A stretch of DNA of 64,000 nucleotides. Origin: Acinetobacter calcoaceticus DSM 30006 = CIP 81.8. GTDB taxonomy: Bacteria > Pseudomonadota > Gammaproteobacteria > Pseudomonadales > Moraxellaceae. Positions within the stretch are counted from its first letter, which is position 1. The number at the start of each line of letters is the position of its first letter. A program made the translations under genes and the position numbers. Below the pieces are notes generated by a model. That model had not been told where the DNA came from, ran no database searches, and saw only the letters and a program-made list of their open reading frames with translations. Positions 18,782-26,878 of this stretch are shown in pieces. The stretch lies in contig NZ_KB849780.1 in assembly GCF_000368965.1 (NCBI RefSeq), positions 1,302,145-1,366,144 of the forward strand. Reading direction: 5' to 3'.

Positions 18782-19378
18782 TTACACTTCGACTTGTAAA
18801 TCAACTTGAGGATTATTAAATTTCATCCCTTTTTTCAAGTCTTCATACATTTGCGGATTTGCCCACTCTATCTGAATTTGTTCTGAAAAAACAATTCCAT
18901 CAAGACTTAAGATCCCCATTTGTTCGTTTTGAATATCTTCAATAAAGCTTTGAGCATATCCAGTATCGGTCTCATGAACAATAACTGAATAAACCTCAAC
19001 ATCACCTTCCCCATTTTGAGTGATTGTTGATTGCAAAACTTGCTGAGCTAAATAAAAGAAAATACGAGAGAACTGTTCGGCTGAGGGTGAAACCGGTAAA
19101 GAAATCCAGCGAGCACTAAAAGTCTGACAAGCATCAATATATTGAGAATCATCTTTTTCCCAAAAACAGATTGCATGATCAAAGCTGTCAATAAGGTCTT
19201 TTATTACCCCTTTTAAAAGCCCAAAATCATAAACCATTTGTCCATGATCTAATTTCGAAGCTTTAAGCAATAATTCGACTTTATAGCTATGTCCATGAAT
19301 TGATCGCTTACAACGATCCGATGTACAGTTACGTACAACATGTGCATTTTCAAACTTAAATAACTTGCGAATTAACAT
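18782..19378 (-). CDS. 6-carboxytetrahydropterin synthase (QueD)-like protein
   Basis: A member of the 6-pyruvoyl-tetrahydropterin synthase fold family, whose QueD members make the queuosine precursor 6-carboxytetrahydropterin. The zinc ligands are visible as His13 (FENAHVV) and His28/His30 (IHGHSY). Two Cys precede them, Cys18 and Cys23; in E. coli QueD the catalytic Cys is four residues before the first His of HGH, while here Cys23 is five before. The 198 residues are longer than QueD (about 120), with an insertion around 75-125 and a C-terminal extension (155-198). FDHAICFWEKDD gives the central His/Asp region. Whether it acts in queuosine synthesis or another pterin reaction is uncertain. 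Confidence 0.75.
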   Translation of the reverse strand: MLIRKLFKFENAHVVRNCTSDRCKRSIHGHSYKVELLLKASKLDHGQMVYDFGLLKGVIKDLIDSFDHAICFWEKDDSQYIDACQTFSARWISLPVSPSAEQFSRIFFYLAQQVLQSTITQNGEGDVEVYSVIVHETDTGYAQSFIEDIQNEQMGILSLDGIVFSEQIQIEWANPQMYEDLKKGMKFNNPQVDLQVEV

Positions 19379-19607
19379 GTGCCAAATCGATCATTCCTTC
19401 TAAGAACATTATTATAAAGCAAAAGACAAAAACTTCGCACCACTTTTCAATTAGAAACAATTAGCGAAAAGTATGATAAGACTTGTGAAGAAATATTGAA
19501 GATAAACATATGGAAAATTTATATTTATTCTATTATGTCCATTAGAGAAATTCATAAAAAAGACTTTTCAATGACATGACCCAAACAAATAAATTAAAAT
19601 TTTTCAA

Positions 19608-20567
19608 CTAGTTAAATGGTGACATATTTCTAGAATAAACATAAACCTGCTTATCATTACGCATGAGTGCACTTGTAAATTGTCTTTTTCTATTATTAAG
19701 CATGACCTCAATTTGTGCTTGAAAAAAACTCGACTTTACATCCAACAGGCTATTCACCTCAGTTCTCTTTTGAGTATCGACTGTTGAAAAAGCATTCAAT
19801 TGCCATAATTCATCAACATTTTGAAAGAATTTTAAATTTTGTTGGCGCATTTGAAGTTCTTTTTCTACCGCCCCTACATCCAATTTTTGATCAATACTCG
19901 CTAAGACTAATGGTGAAGCGGTATTAATATTCACTTTTGTATTTTCAGGTAATGCAGAAATATAGGGAGCAATTAAATCGTATTTCTTGCCGTCAAAACC
20001 TCTTACTAATTTCAACTCTTCGATACGATGAAATTTAGCATTTGAAGCTAAATAGCTAGGATCAAGGCCTTCATAATAACTGCTTTCAGCACCCATAGGT
20101 CCAGATGGCTCTTCATCTGAATCTTGCCAATCAATAACTGCTTGACTTAACTCTGCTGGCAAGCCTACACGTACAAGTAAGCGCTCAAACCAGCTTTTGG
20201 CAGCTTCATTTACTTTACCTTCATTGGTCGTTAAATTGTTTAAGTTAAATTTCCCTGATTCGTCTATTAAACGCCCTGACACAGTTCCATCTTCTATTGG
20301 AAAAGGTGGCATTGGCTGTGCCCATGTTTCTTTTAAATGATCAACGCCACCAGCATTGTTTGTATCTTGAATTAATAACTCAGAAAAAAAAGCTTCTGCA
20401 CTTTTGGCATAAAGTAGTGACTGATTTTGACGCATTAAATAACCAGTGTTTTCCATCGTGTTGGTTTGATGCTTTGCAATAGAGGCAGCTAAAATTGTAG
20501 CCAATGCAACCATAATTAAAATTGTGAGCAAAGCTACACCTTGCTGGCTCTTTTTATAGTGCAACAT
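19608..20567 (-). CDS. gspK: Type II secretion minor pseudopilin GspK
   Basis: GspK caps the tip of the type II secretion pseudopilus together with GspI and GspJ. The 319-residue protein begins with a short basic leader and the prepilin cleavage site Gly10/Val11 (SQQGVALLTILIMVALA). Position +5 is Thr rather than Glu, the known peculiarity of GspK. A large alpha domain follows (GLDPSYLASNAKFHRIEEL), and NVDELWQLNAFSTV is near the C-terminal pilin fold. Its ATG overlaps the gspJ stop (TAATG), so translation is coupled. No terminator is clear after it. Confidence 0.93.
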   Translation of the reverse strand: MLHYKKSQQGVALLTILIMVALATILAASIAKHQTNTMENTGYLMRQNQSLLYAKSAEAFFSELLIQDTNNAGGVDHLKETWAQPMPPFPIEDGTVSGRLIDESGKFNLNNLTTNEGKVNEAAKSWFERLLVRVGLPAELSQAVIDWQDSDEEPSGPMGAESSYYEGLDPSYLASNAKFHRIEELKLVRGFDGKKYDLIAPYISALPENTKVNINTASPLVLASIDQKLDVGAVEKELQMRQQNLKFFQNVDELWQLNAFSTVDTQKRTEVNSLLDVKSSFFQAQIEVMLNNRKRQFTSALMRNDKQVYVYSRNMSPFN

Positions 20568-21379
20568 TATGCCCCTCCTTCTTTGGAGAGCGATAAATTC
20601 CCTTGGTTTAAGCTATAAATCCAATCATAACTTACGCCTGCAACCGTGAGTTGTATTTTTATTCCTTTCGGTAGTTTTCTAAACTCTTCTGGCTTTGTGG
20701 GATCAATATTAATTTCTGGCCACTTTGTCACTTCATGGGGTGTGAGCACCATAATTTGAAATTGTTCAACTTGGCTCAACAGCGTACTTGATAATGGCTG
20801 CTCTCTGTTTGAAGTATTTAAATTACTATATTTAAGACGATAAAGCTTTTTTTGATCAGGATCATATCGATATTCAATACGCTCAAAAGGTGATAATCCT
20901 TGTTTCAAGGGATCAGTAACACCAGCCTTACTAAAATAGAGTACTTGGTTATCAAGTTCTAATGCTGGATGAAGCTGTCCCCCTTGATTTGCCGATAAAG
21001 GTATAATTTGCAATGTATCTCGCAAAACTTGTTGATATGCATCTTGTAATTCAAATAGCTGCACTTCATGTTGAGCATTACGATCACGGACTTTTAATAA
21101 ATAATCAAAAATCTTCCAACCTAATAAAGATAGAACAGCAAAAATTGCAATTGCGACTAAAAGCTCAACTAAAGTAAATCCTGAGGCACGAGTTAATCGA
21201 GCACTGCTCGATCGTGTCGCAAGATGAGAAACTGTGTTTCGAGTGTGAGAGTCTTTAAAGCAACGCTTTGTCCGAGCGCAAGACGAAGAGCTCCGCTCGG
21301 AGTAGCCCCTCATCATTTCCGATCGTGCCGCAAGACGGGAAGCTGTGCTTCGAGAGTAAAAATATTTATTTTTTATCAT
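20567..21379 (-). CDS. gspJ: Type II secretion minor pseudopilin GspJ with repeat-derived N-terminal extension
   Basis: The mature part is normal: prepilin peptidase site at Gly67/Phe68 (ASGFTLVELLVAIAIF), Glu72 at +5, a hydrophobic helix, then the GspJ domain (about 100-270). The first 66 residues are not a normal leader. They are Arg/Ser-rich with two aligned copies of a motif, RSTASRLAARS and RNTVSHLATRS, 37 residues apart, encoded by a cluster of DNA repeats (21209-21354). No ATG, GTG or TTG in frame lies between residue 24 and the cleavage site, so translation must start at Met1 (overlapping the gspI stop) or at Met22/23, leaving a leader of at least 44 residues. Pseudopilin leaders are usually much shorter. 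Function may be reduced, or the long leader may still be cut. Confidence 0.85.
   Translation of the reverse strand: MIKNKYFYSRSTASRLAARSEMMRGYSERSSSSCARTKRCFKDSHTRNTVSHLATRSSSARLTRASGFTLVELLVAIAIFAVLSLLGWKIFDYLLKVRDRNAQHEVQLFELQDAYQQVLRDTLQIIPLSANQGGQLHPALELDNQVLYFSKAGVTDPLKQGLSPFERIEYRYDPDQKKLYRLKYSNLNTSNREQPLSSTLLSQVEQFQIMVLTPHEVTKWPEINIDPTKPEEFRKLPKGIKIQLTVAGVSYDWIYSLNQGNLSLSKEGGA
21209..21354. repeat. Degenerate direct-repeat cluster inside gspJ
   Basis: Two 35-bp direct copies (21209-21243 and 21320-21354) match at 30 positions, and all five differences are transitions. Between them, 21271-21301 holds a third, looser relative (GCAAGACG and GCTC cores) folded as an 8-bp inverted repeat, TCCGAGCG (21271-21278) with CGCTCGGA (21294-21301). 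The copies also contain a short palindrome GAAGC-TGT-GCTTC. The 111-bp period between the outer copies keeps the reading frame. The cluster is GC-richer than its surroundings and resembles dispersed REP-like or miniature elements. Confidence 0.75.
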
Positions 21380-21759
21380 TATTTTGCTTTCATTGGATAA
21401 TTAAAAAACACCAAATGGGTAATACCATTTTGAACTTTTCCTTTATCAGAATCATATAAGCTAATTTGTAAATCTACTTTCTGAACATTCGGGCTGACGG
21501 TAGATTCAGCTGATTTATCAATCTGCCAAGTTTCCCCTTGAGAAGTAACCTGCTTACTTTGAGTGCCTTGAAGCCATTCTTGATTTATCTCCATTAAGGC
21601 TACTTCATTCATTGCCACAAACCGAGCTTTTGTTCTAAGAATTGCATTTGAGGTAGATTGGGTATATTGCATGGCCACTTTAGTTAACGCGACAGCAGCT
21701 ACTGCAAAAATTGCTAAAGCTACCATTACTTCTAATAGAGTAAAGCCTTTAGATTTCAT
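21379..21759 (-). CDS. gspI: Type II secretion minor pseudopilin GspI
   Basis: GspI nucleates the pseudopilus tip with GspJ and GspK. The 126-residue protein has a very short leader, cleavage at Gly5/Phe6 (MKSKGFTLLEVMVALAIFA) and Glu10 at +5, then the hydrophobic helix and a small globular domain, matching the usual size (about 120-130). Its start overlaps the end of gspH by 11 bp and its stop overlaps the first ATG of gspJ, so the pseudopilin genes are translationally coupled. Confidence 0.94.
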   Translation of the reverse strand: MKSKGFTLLEVMVALAIFAVAAVALTKVAMQYTQSTSNAILRTKARFVAMNEVALMEINQEWLQGTQSKQVTSQGETWQIDKSAESTVSPNVQKVDLQISLYDSDKGKVQNGITHLVFFNYPMKAK

Positions 21760-22303
21760 TTATTTTACCCAAATGATCAATTTGTATTTCTGAACCAATT
21801 GGTTTTTGTTCAAAGTAAAACTGTATTTTAACTGTTTTAGCTTCACCATTTCCAAACCAGATTAGCTGAGGAGCCTGTCCTCCAACTAAATCGGTATTCG
21901 TCGCTTTTGAATAGGTTTGACCATCTAGAGGTTGTACTGTAAACGATACATGTTTAGGCAATTGGCGCGTAGTAAATTCTGGGTATTTCTGCCAACGGTT
22001 TTTTAAATCTTGGACCTGTAATTTACTCTGATCGTGGTATTCATACAGTTCATAGGAAAATGGGGAAACGTCAGTCTCACTCAGAGTAGATAAAGCTAAA
22101 ACACGAGATTGATCAAGTGATTCTTTACCAATTTTATGTACATCAAGCAAAAATAATTCTCTTGCTTGCATCGCTTTCTTTTGATCAACCCCGCCTATGT
22201 TGAGTACAACTAGAGAGGTCATAATCGTCATAATAACAATCACCACCATCACTTCAATGAGGGTAAAACCTTTTTGTGATTTAGGCGGTGATTGAGATTT
22301 CAT
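21749..22303 (-). CDS. gspH: Type II secretion minor pseudopilin GspH
   Basis: A 184-residue prepilin-like protein with cleavage site Gly12/Phe13 (SQKGFTLIEVMVVIVIMT) and Glu17 at +5. The conserved continuation NIGGVDQKKAMQARELFL and the C-terminal beta-rich half fit GspH rather than the type IV pilin FimT. It is the first of four overlapping pseudopilin genes (H-I-J-K). The other type II secretion genes (gspC-G, L, M) are not in this window, so the system is split, as is usual in Acinetobacter. Confidence 0.9.
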   Translation of the reverse strand: MKSQSPPKSQKGFTLIEVMVVIVIMTIMTSLVVLNIGGVDQKKAMQARELFLLDVHKIGKESLDQSRVLALSTLSETDVSPFSYELYEYHDQSKLQVQDLKNRWQKYPEFTTRQLPKHVSFTVQPLDGQTYSKATNTDLVGGQAPQLIWFGNGEAKTVKIQFYFEQKPIGSEIQIDHLGKINEI

Positions 22304-22312
22304 ATCGACCTA

Positions 22313-22927
22313 TTAAGCATATTGTTCAACAGCTTGTTTAGGTAAGGCTAATGCCTGATCAATATAAGCCACTCTTAACGTGTCCCTTGAACCTAAATAC
22401 CGTTGGTAAAAACTTGAATTGAGAATAGCTGCTGCACCATGAGTTAATGACCAAATAGATGCTAAATAATCTCGAGTAGGCATATTGCTTTGGATAGATT
22501 CTAAATAGTGATCTGTCATGCGAATAATAATTCGTAATCGCTGTTTACGCACCTGATAAAGTTCATTAAAAAGGTGATGTACGCCTTGAGCTGTAATCGA
22601 AAGTTTTTCCTCAATTTGATGAAATAAAACTGTCCGCTCAGGATGATGTAAATGATGCAACATAAAAAAGGCCAAGTGTTCCGGAAAGGCCTTTTCAGTA
22701 TCTTGAACCATTTCTAGTAACATACGTTCATTACGAATAATCAATAGCATGTACAATTCATCTTTACTTTGAAAGTGTTTGTACAAAGTTCCTTTTGCTA
22801 AATCAAGCTCAGCAGCCAAGACATCAAGTGTCATTCCGGCTTCGCCATTTTCTAGCAATAATTGCTCCGCAACCTGAAATATTAATACTTCTCTTGCTCG
22901 GAACTGAGCCTGACGATCCATCTTCAC
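22313..22927 (-). CDS. TetR/AcrR-family transcriptional regulator
   Basis: A 204-residue regulator with an N-terminal helix-turn-helix (about residues 10-55; MTLDVLAAELDLAKGTLYKHF is the HTH and is characteristic of TetR) and an all-alpha C-terminal ligand domain. It sits between tatD and gspH on the same strand with gaps of 30 and 9 bp, inside an otherwise structural operon. It may be cotranscribed from upstream, with a small inverted repeat just before its start as a possible autoregulatory site. Target and ligand cannot be told. Its closeness to gspH makes the pseudopilin genes possible targets, which is only inference. Confidence 0.88.
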   Translation of the reverse strand: MKMDRQAQFRAREVLIFQVAEQLLLENGEAGMTLDVLAAELDLAKGTLYKHFQSKDELYMLLIIRNERMLLEMVQDTEKAFPEHLAFFMLHHLHHPERTVLFHQIEEKLSITAQGVHHLFNELYQVRKQRLRIIIRMTDHYLESIQSNMPTRDYLASIWSLTHGAAAILNSSFYQRYLGSRDTLRVAYIDQALALPKQAVEQYA

Positions 22928-22942
22928 GCAATTACTCTCTTA

Positions 22943-22955
22943 TATAGTTTCTATA
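22943..22955. promoter_or_regulatory. Small inverted repeat before the TetR gene
   Basis: TATAG-TTT-CTATA lies in the 30-bp gap between tatD and the TetR gene, 15 bp before the start codon. The position suits an autoregulatory operator, but the arms are only 5 bp and AT-rich. Confidence 0.3.
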
Positions 22956-22957
22956 AC

Positions 22958-23731
22958 TTAAATCGCTTTTAGCAAGTTCTCAAAATTTTGTGAGGTGATC
23001 ATTGCAATTTCCTCAACTGATTTATCATATACATCGCTGAGCGCTTTGGCTACATAAGGCACATATTTTGGTTCATTTGTTTTACCGCGGTATGGAACAG
23101 GTGCTAAATAAGGACTATCTGTTTCAATTAAAAGTCGATCTAGCGGAACTTGTTTAGCTACATCACGCAAGTCTTGTGCATTTTTAAATGACACAATACC
23201 AGAAAAAGAAATGTAATAACCGCAATCCAGTACAGCCTTAGCCGTTTCCCAATCTTCGGTAAAACAATGCAAAATTCCATGCGTGGAATGTTCAGCACGG
23301 ATAATATCTACCGTATCATGCTTTGCTGAACGCGTATGAACGACGACTGGTTTTTTTAAAATTTTCGAAGCTTGGATATGTCTTGCAAAACATGCCTTTT
23401 GTTCTTCAACAAAATCTGTACTGTGATAATAGTCCAGTCCAGTTTCACCCAGAGCCCATACTTTTTCCGACTGAGCTAATTCAATCAAGTGCTCAGTCGT
23501 TGCACGTGCCATCGTATCTACATCTTCACAAGGATGCACACCTACCGTATAACCAACGTCTTCATGCCTATTTGCAATTTCTGCTAGTGCAATATGGTCA
23601 TCAAGATCAACAGAAATTGCCATAAATTTAGACACTCCTTCTGCTCGTGCTGCAGCGAGCGCAAGGTTCAGATCACCGTTATAAGGCGTTAAATCTAACA
23701 TCGTTAAATGGCAATGCGTATCAACAAACAC
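22958..23731 (-). CDS. tatD: TatD-family metal-dependent DNase
   Basis: A 257-residue amidohydrolase-fold protein of the TatD/YcfH family. Metal ligands are visible: the N-terminal DTHCHL, the central Glu in ALGETGLDYY, His residues in VVHTRSAKHDT and ILHCFTED, and the Asp in LIETDSPYLAPVPYRGKTNEP, which is the family signature. The position after holB and pilZ matches the pabC-holB-ycfH type of neighbourhood in other gammaproteobacteria and favours the YcfH branch. Proposed roles are 3'-5' exonuclease or D-aminoacyl-tRNA-type hydrolase; the exact substrate is not fixed by sequence. Confidence 0.92.
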   Translation of the reverse strand: MFVDTHCHLTMLDLTPYNGDLNLALAAARAEGVSKFMAISVDLDDHIALAEIANRHEDVGYTVGVHPCEDVDTMARATTEHLIELAQSEKVWALGETGLDYYHSTDFVEEQKACFARHIQASKILKKPVVVHTRSAKHDTVDIIRAEHSTHGILHCFTEDWETAKAVLDCGYYISFSGIVSFKNAQDLRDVAKQVPLDRLLIETDSPYLAPVPYRGKTNEPKYVPYVAKALSDVYDKSVEEIAMITSQNFENLLKAI

Positions 23732-23748
23732 TTTTCTATCCTATTTGA

Positions 23749-24090
23749 TTACATGGTATAACTTGGACGATCTAGAGACATACTACCAGCCAAAACTCTT
23801 TCTGCCTCAGCTTTATAGTAAATTCCCTTATCTCCACTTAATTGAATAGCAAAACCTTGAGGTTTAAATCCACTTTGCTTGTGTGATATCCAAATTACCT
23901 TACCAGTGAGAGGAATTTTTTGAGACTGCTCAGGTAAAGTAGCTAAAATGAAAATTTCTTGCCCCATCTTTACCTTTTGTTTTGATGGTACAAATAGGCC
24001 TCCACCTTGCACATATCCCATATAGCTTGCTTGCAAAGTAGCTCTATCAGGAATATTTACCTGAATAATCCCCCCCATTTGCGGTTGCAT
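23749..24090 (-). CDS. pilZ: PilZ domain protein, type IV pilus biogenesis
   Basis: A 113-residue single PilZ domain. The sequence GGIIQVNIPDRATLQASYMGYVQGGGLFVPS matches, in pieces, PilZ of the type IV pilus system, which lies beside holB in Pseudomonas and Acinetobacter. The c-di-GMP-binding RxxxR and D/NxSxxG motifs of regulatory PilZ proteins are absent (the second appears as YVQGGGL), as in the Pseudomonas type protein, which binds FimX/PilB instead. It lies 10 bp after holB and 17 bp before tatD. Confidence 0.92.
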   Translation of the reverse strand: MQPQMGGIIQVNIPDRATLQASYMGYVQGGGLFVPSKQKVKMGQEIFILATLPEQSQKIPLTGKVIWISHKQSGFKPQGFAIQLSGDKGIYYKAEAERVLAGSMSLDRPSYTM

Positions 24091-24100
24091 AATCTTCCCC

Positions 24101-25081
24101 TTAAATATTCATTAACGTTATAAACAATTGATCTATAATAAGTTGACTTTGTACATTTTGCTCAACAAGCTTTTTTGCTTGTTGTAATTCACTATAAATA
24201 TTAAATAAGCTTTCTAAATCGTAATATGGACTTAATTGATCAAAATCTAAATCAGTATTTTTTTGTGGCTGATTTAGCTTGACACAAATTAAATCTCCCA
24301 ACAAGTATTCAAAAAGTACGATAAAATCATTAAAACTTAATTCTTTTTGCCATTTTCCTGAGAAAAATAGAGGCATATTTTTTTGAGCTACAATTTTTAG
24401 CCAGTCATTTAAGAAAATCTGTCGTTTAGCAAACCAATCACTTTTTGCAATTTCTATGGCTTGCAAAGGCATATCATTAGATAGACCAAGTAATAAATCA
24501 GGTTGTACTTCTGCAAGTTCAGATAAATGCTCGTCCAAATATGAAGTAGCCTGTTCATATGAAATACGATCTAAAGCAAAATGCTGCAATCGACTACGAA
24601 TAGTGGCTGGTAATTTAAGGTAATGATCAGCCAATAAAATTAAAACAACACGTTCACCGGGTTCTTCTAAAGTTTTTAGTAGCGCATTTGAGGATGCCAA
24701 GTTAAGAGCTTCAGCAGGCTCAATAAGAATAACGCGCCAGCCTTCTCCCGTTTGTTGCACGAAAGGCAGTAAATCTCGAATCTTTTCGATTTTTATTTTT
24801 GCATTCTGCTTTTTATTTTCTTCATCTGTTGTGATATGGACATAATTTGGATGAGTATCTGACTTTAACCATTGGCAGCTACTACACTCACCGCAAGCGC
24901 CATGAACCTGCTTATTAAGACAAAGCACCCATGCCAAAAAATGCTTAGCAAAAGCATGTTTTCCACAACCTTGCTTGCCATAAAATAATAGGCCATGTCC
25001 AATATTGGGAAACCTTGTTATTAAGGTATCCCATGTTGTTTTTTGCCAAGGATAAACCTTTGAAGTTACATTCGGATTCAT
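24101..25081 (-). CDS. holB: DNA polymerase III subunit delta'
   Basis: Delta' is the rigid stator of the clamp loader. The 326-residue protein has a modified P-loop GKQGCGKHAF (residues 35-44) and a zinc module with Cys54, Cys63, Cys66 and Cys69 (LCLNKQVHGACGECSSCQWL). SNALLKTLEEPGERVVLIL is the conserved core, and the sensor/arginine region reads TIRSRLQHF, keeping the Ser-Arg of the SRC motif but with Leu for Cys. It lies between kdsB and pilZ in a tight minus-strand operon. Confidence 0.95.
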   Translation of the reverse strand: MNPNVTSKVYPWQKTTWDTLITRFPNIGHGLLFYGKQGCGKHAFAKHFLAWVLCLNKQVHGACGECSSCQWLKSDTHPNYVHITTDEENKKQNAKIKIEKIRDLLPFVQQTGEGWRVILIEPAEALNLASSNALLKTLEEPGERVVLILLADHYLKLPATIRSRLQHFALDRISYEQATSYLDEHLSELAEVQPDLLLGLSNDMPLQAIEIAKSDWFAKRQIFLNDWLKIVAQKNMPLFFSGKWQKELSFNDFIVLFEYLLGDLICVKLNQPQKNTDLDFDQLSPYYDLESLFNIYSELQQAKKLVEQNVQSQLIIDQLFITLMNI

Positions 25082-25094
25082 TAAAAATTAACGC

Positions 25095-25856
25095 TTATTC
25101 AAAAGATTCGACAGGCATTTTATTTAAGCGAGCAAGATCAGCTTGAGTGTCCACACCAGGAGGTAAATTTGCTTGAGCGACAGCAATCGCAATGCGATGT
25201 CCATTTTCTAAAACACGTAATTGTTCAAGACTTTCTAACTTTTCAAGCTTACCCATATCCCAAGTCACATATTCTTGTAATAAGTTCACTCGATAGGCAT
25301 ATAAACCTAAATGGCGAAATGCTTGGTTATGTAAACTTGGCTCTGCTTGTGCAGCCCCATCACGGTCGTACGGAATGGTTGCCCGGCTAAAATATAACGC
25401 TTCATTTTGCTTAGACATGACTACTTTTACAATGCTATCACGCTGAAATTCATCTAAGGTATGAATAGGCTCGCACAACGTAGACATTGAACAATTTGGT
25501 TTATCAACCAAGAGTTTTGCAACTTGTTGAACAAGTTGAGCTGGCAATAAAGGTTCATCCCCCTGAACATTCACAATAATATCATCTGCTGCCCACCCCT
25601 TAATACGAGCAACTTCGCTTAATCGGTCTGTTCCTGATGGATGATCAGGACTCGTAAGCACAACGTCCACACCATCTGCACGGCAAATCTCAGCAATACG
25701 CTCATCATCTGTTGCCACACATAGATCATCAAAACCTTCGACTTTTTTTGCTTGATCCACCACACGTAAAATCATAGGACGGTCATGAATAAGCAACAAT
25801 GGTTTACCTGGCAAACGCGAACTTGAGAAGCGTGCTGGAATGACGATGTGTTTCAT
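25095..25856 (-). CDS. kdsB: 3-deoxy-manno-octulosonate cytidylyltransferase
   Basis: Activates Kdo to CMP-Kdo for the inner core of lipooligosaccharide. The 253-residue protein begins with the nucleotidyltransferase signature [15 protein letters not shown]. It carries [27 protein letters not shown] with the metal-binding Asp, and [17 protein letters not shown] near the C-terminus. It follows lpxK by 9 bp, a conserved arrangement of LPS genes (msbA-lpxK-kdsB). Confidence 0.97.
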   Translation of the reverse strand: MKHIVIPARFSSSRLPGKPLLLIHDRPMILRVVDQAKKVEGFDDLCVATDDERIAEICRADGVDVVLTSPDHPSGTDRLSEVARIKGWAADDIIVNVQGDEPLLPAQLVQQVAKLLVDKPNCSMSTLCEPIHTLDEFQRDSIVKVVMSKQNEALYFSRATIPYDRDGAAQAEPSLHNQAFRHLGLYAYRVNLLQEYVTWDMGKLEKLESLEQLRVLENGHRIAIAVAQANLPPGVDTQADLARLNKMPVESFE

Positions 25857-25865
25857 TTTTTCTTC

Positions 25866-26876
25866 CTAAGATAATTGGATATCAAGTTTTTGCAGTTGCT
25901 GTTTTAAAACCTGATAACACTCTATAGACAGGATAGCTTTAACAGGAACAACCCAAATAGGCTGTTTAAATTCCGGATGTTTTTCAAGCAACGGTAATAA
26001 TTTAACTGCATCTTTTTCAGTTGTAATAAGTGGCAGTTCATCATTAAAAATTAAATCATTGATTGTGTAATCATGATGGTCACGAAACGCATGCTCTTGA
26101 AATTGTTTCAGGCCTAAATCTTTAAGTGTTTGATAAAAACGCTGTGGAAAGCCAATACCCACTACAGCATGATAACTATTTTGAGGATTGAAATCGTGTT
26201 CGACTATTGAGGATGGATTGAGTAAATATGGCCGCCCTGTATCGAGATGCATATTTAATTCTGTAGTTGGTTTATACGCATGTTCAATTACTGTTCCAGT
26301 TTCTAAACGCTCAACTGGCTCTCTCAAATATCCCTCAGGTAATAGTTTTTGATTTCCTAAACCACGATTTTGATCGAGCACAATCCACTCGATTTGTCGT
26401 CCCAAAGCCCAATGCTGTAAGCCATCATCACTAATAATTAAATCTAGTGGTGTTGATGCAATCAAGAGCTCTATTGCAGCCTGCCTATTAGGACCTACTG
26501 CCATTGGTACGCTCGTCGATTGAACAATTAATGCAGGCTCATCTCCAACCTGAGTCGCTTGAGCACCCGAAGTAACCAACATTGGAAAAGGGCCACTACC
26601 ACCATACCCCCGACTAATTACTCCAACTTTGACATTGTGCTGTTGTAGATAATTCACCAGTTGTATTAATAATGGAGTTTTTCCACTGCCACCCACCGTA
26701 ATATTGCCAATAACCATAACAGGTACAGGTGCTTTATAGACTTTCTTTAAACCCACTGTATAAAAATTACGATTTAATAGAAACCCAGCACGATACAAAC
26801 AAGATAATGGGCGTAAAGCAATCAACCAACTCGATTGCTTATTCCATGCATTCTGGATCAGCTGGGCCAATGACAT
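25866..26876 (-). CDS. lpxK: Tetraacyldisaccharide 4'-kinase
   Basis: Phosphorylates the 4' position of the lipid A disaccharide at the inner-membrane surface. The 336-residue protein has an N-terminal hydrophobic helix (about 15-35), the P-loop VGNITVGGSGKTP (conserved Gly-Lys-Thr at 65-67), VISRGYGG, SDDGLQHWALGR with the catalytic Asp, and LITTEKDAVKL near the C-terminus. It is 2 bp from msbA, so the flippase and kinase are coexpressed. Confidence 0.97.
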   Translation of the reverse strand: MSLAQLIQNAWNKQSSWLIALRPLSCLYRAGFLLNRNFYTVGLKKVYKAPVPVMVIGNITVGGSGKTPLLIQLVNYLQQHNVKVGVISRGYGGSGPFPMLVTSGAQATQVGDEPALIVQSTSVPMAVGPNRQAAIELLIASTPLDLIISDDGLQHWALGRQIEWIVLDQNRGLGNQKLLPEGYLREPVERLETGTVIEHAYKPTTELNMHLDTGRPYLLNPSSIVEHDFNPQNSYHAVVGIGFPQRFYQTLKDLGLKQFQEHAFRDHHDYTINDLIFNDELPLITTEKDAVKLLPLLEKHPEFKQPIWVVPVKAILSIECYQVLKQQLQKLDIQLS

Positions 26877-26878
26877 GC

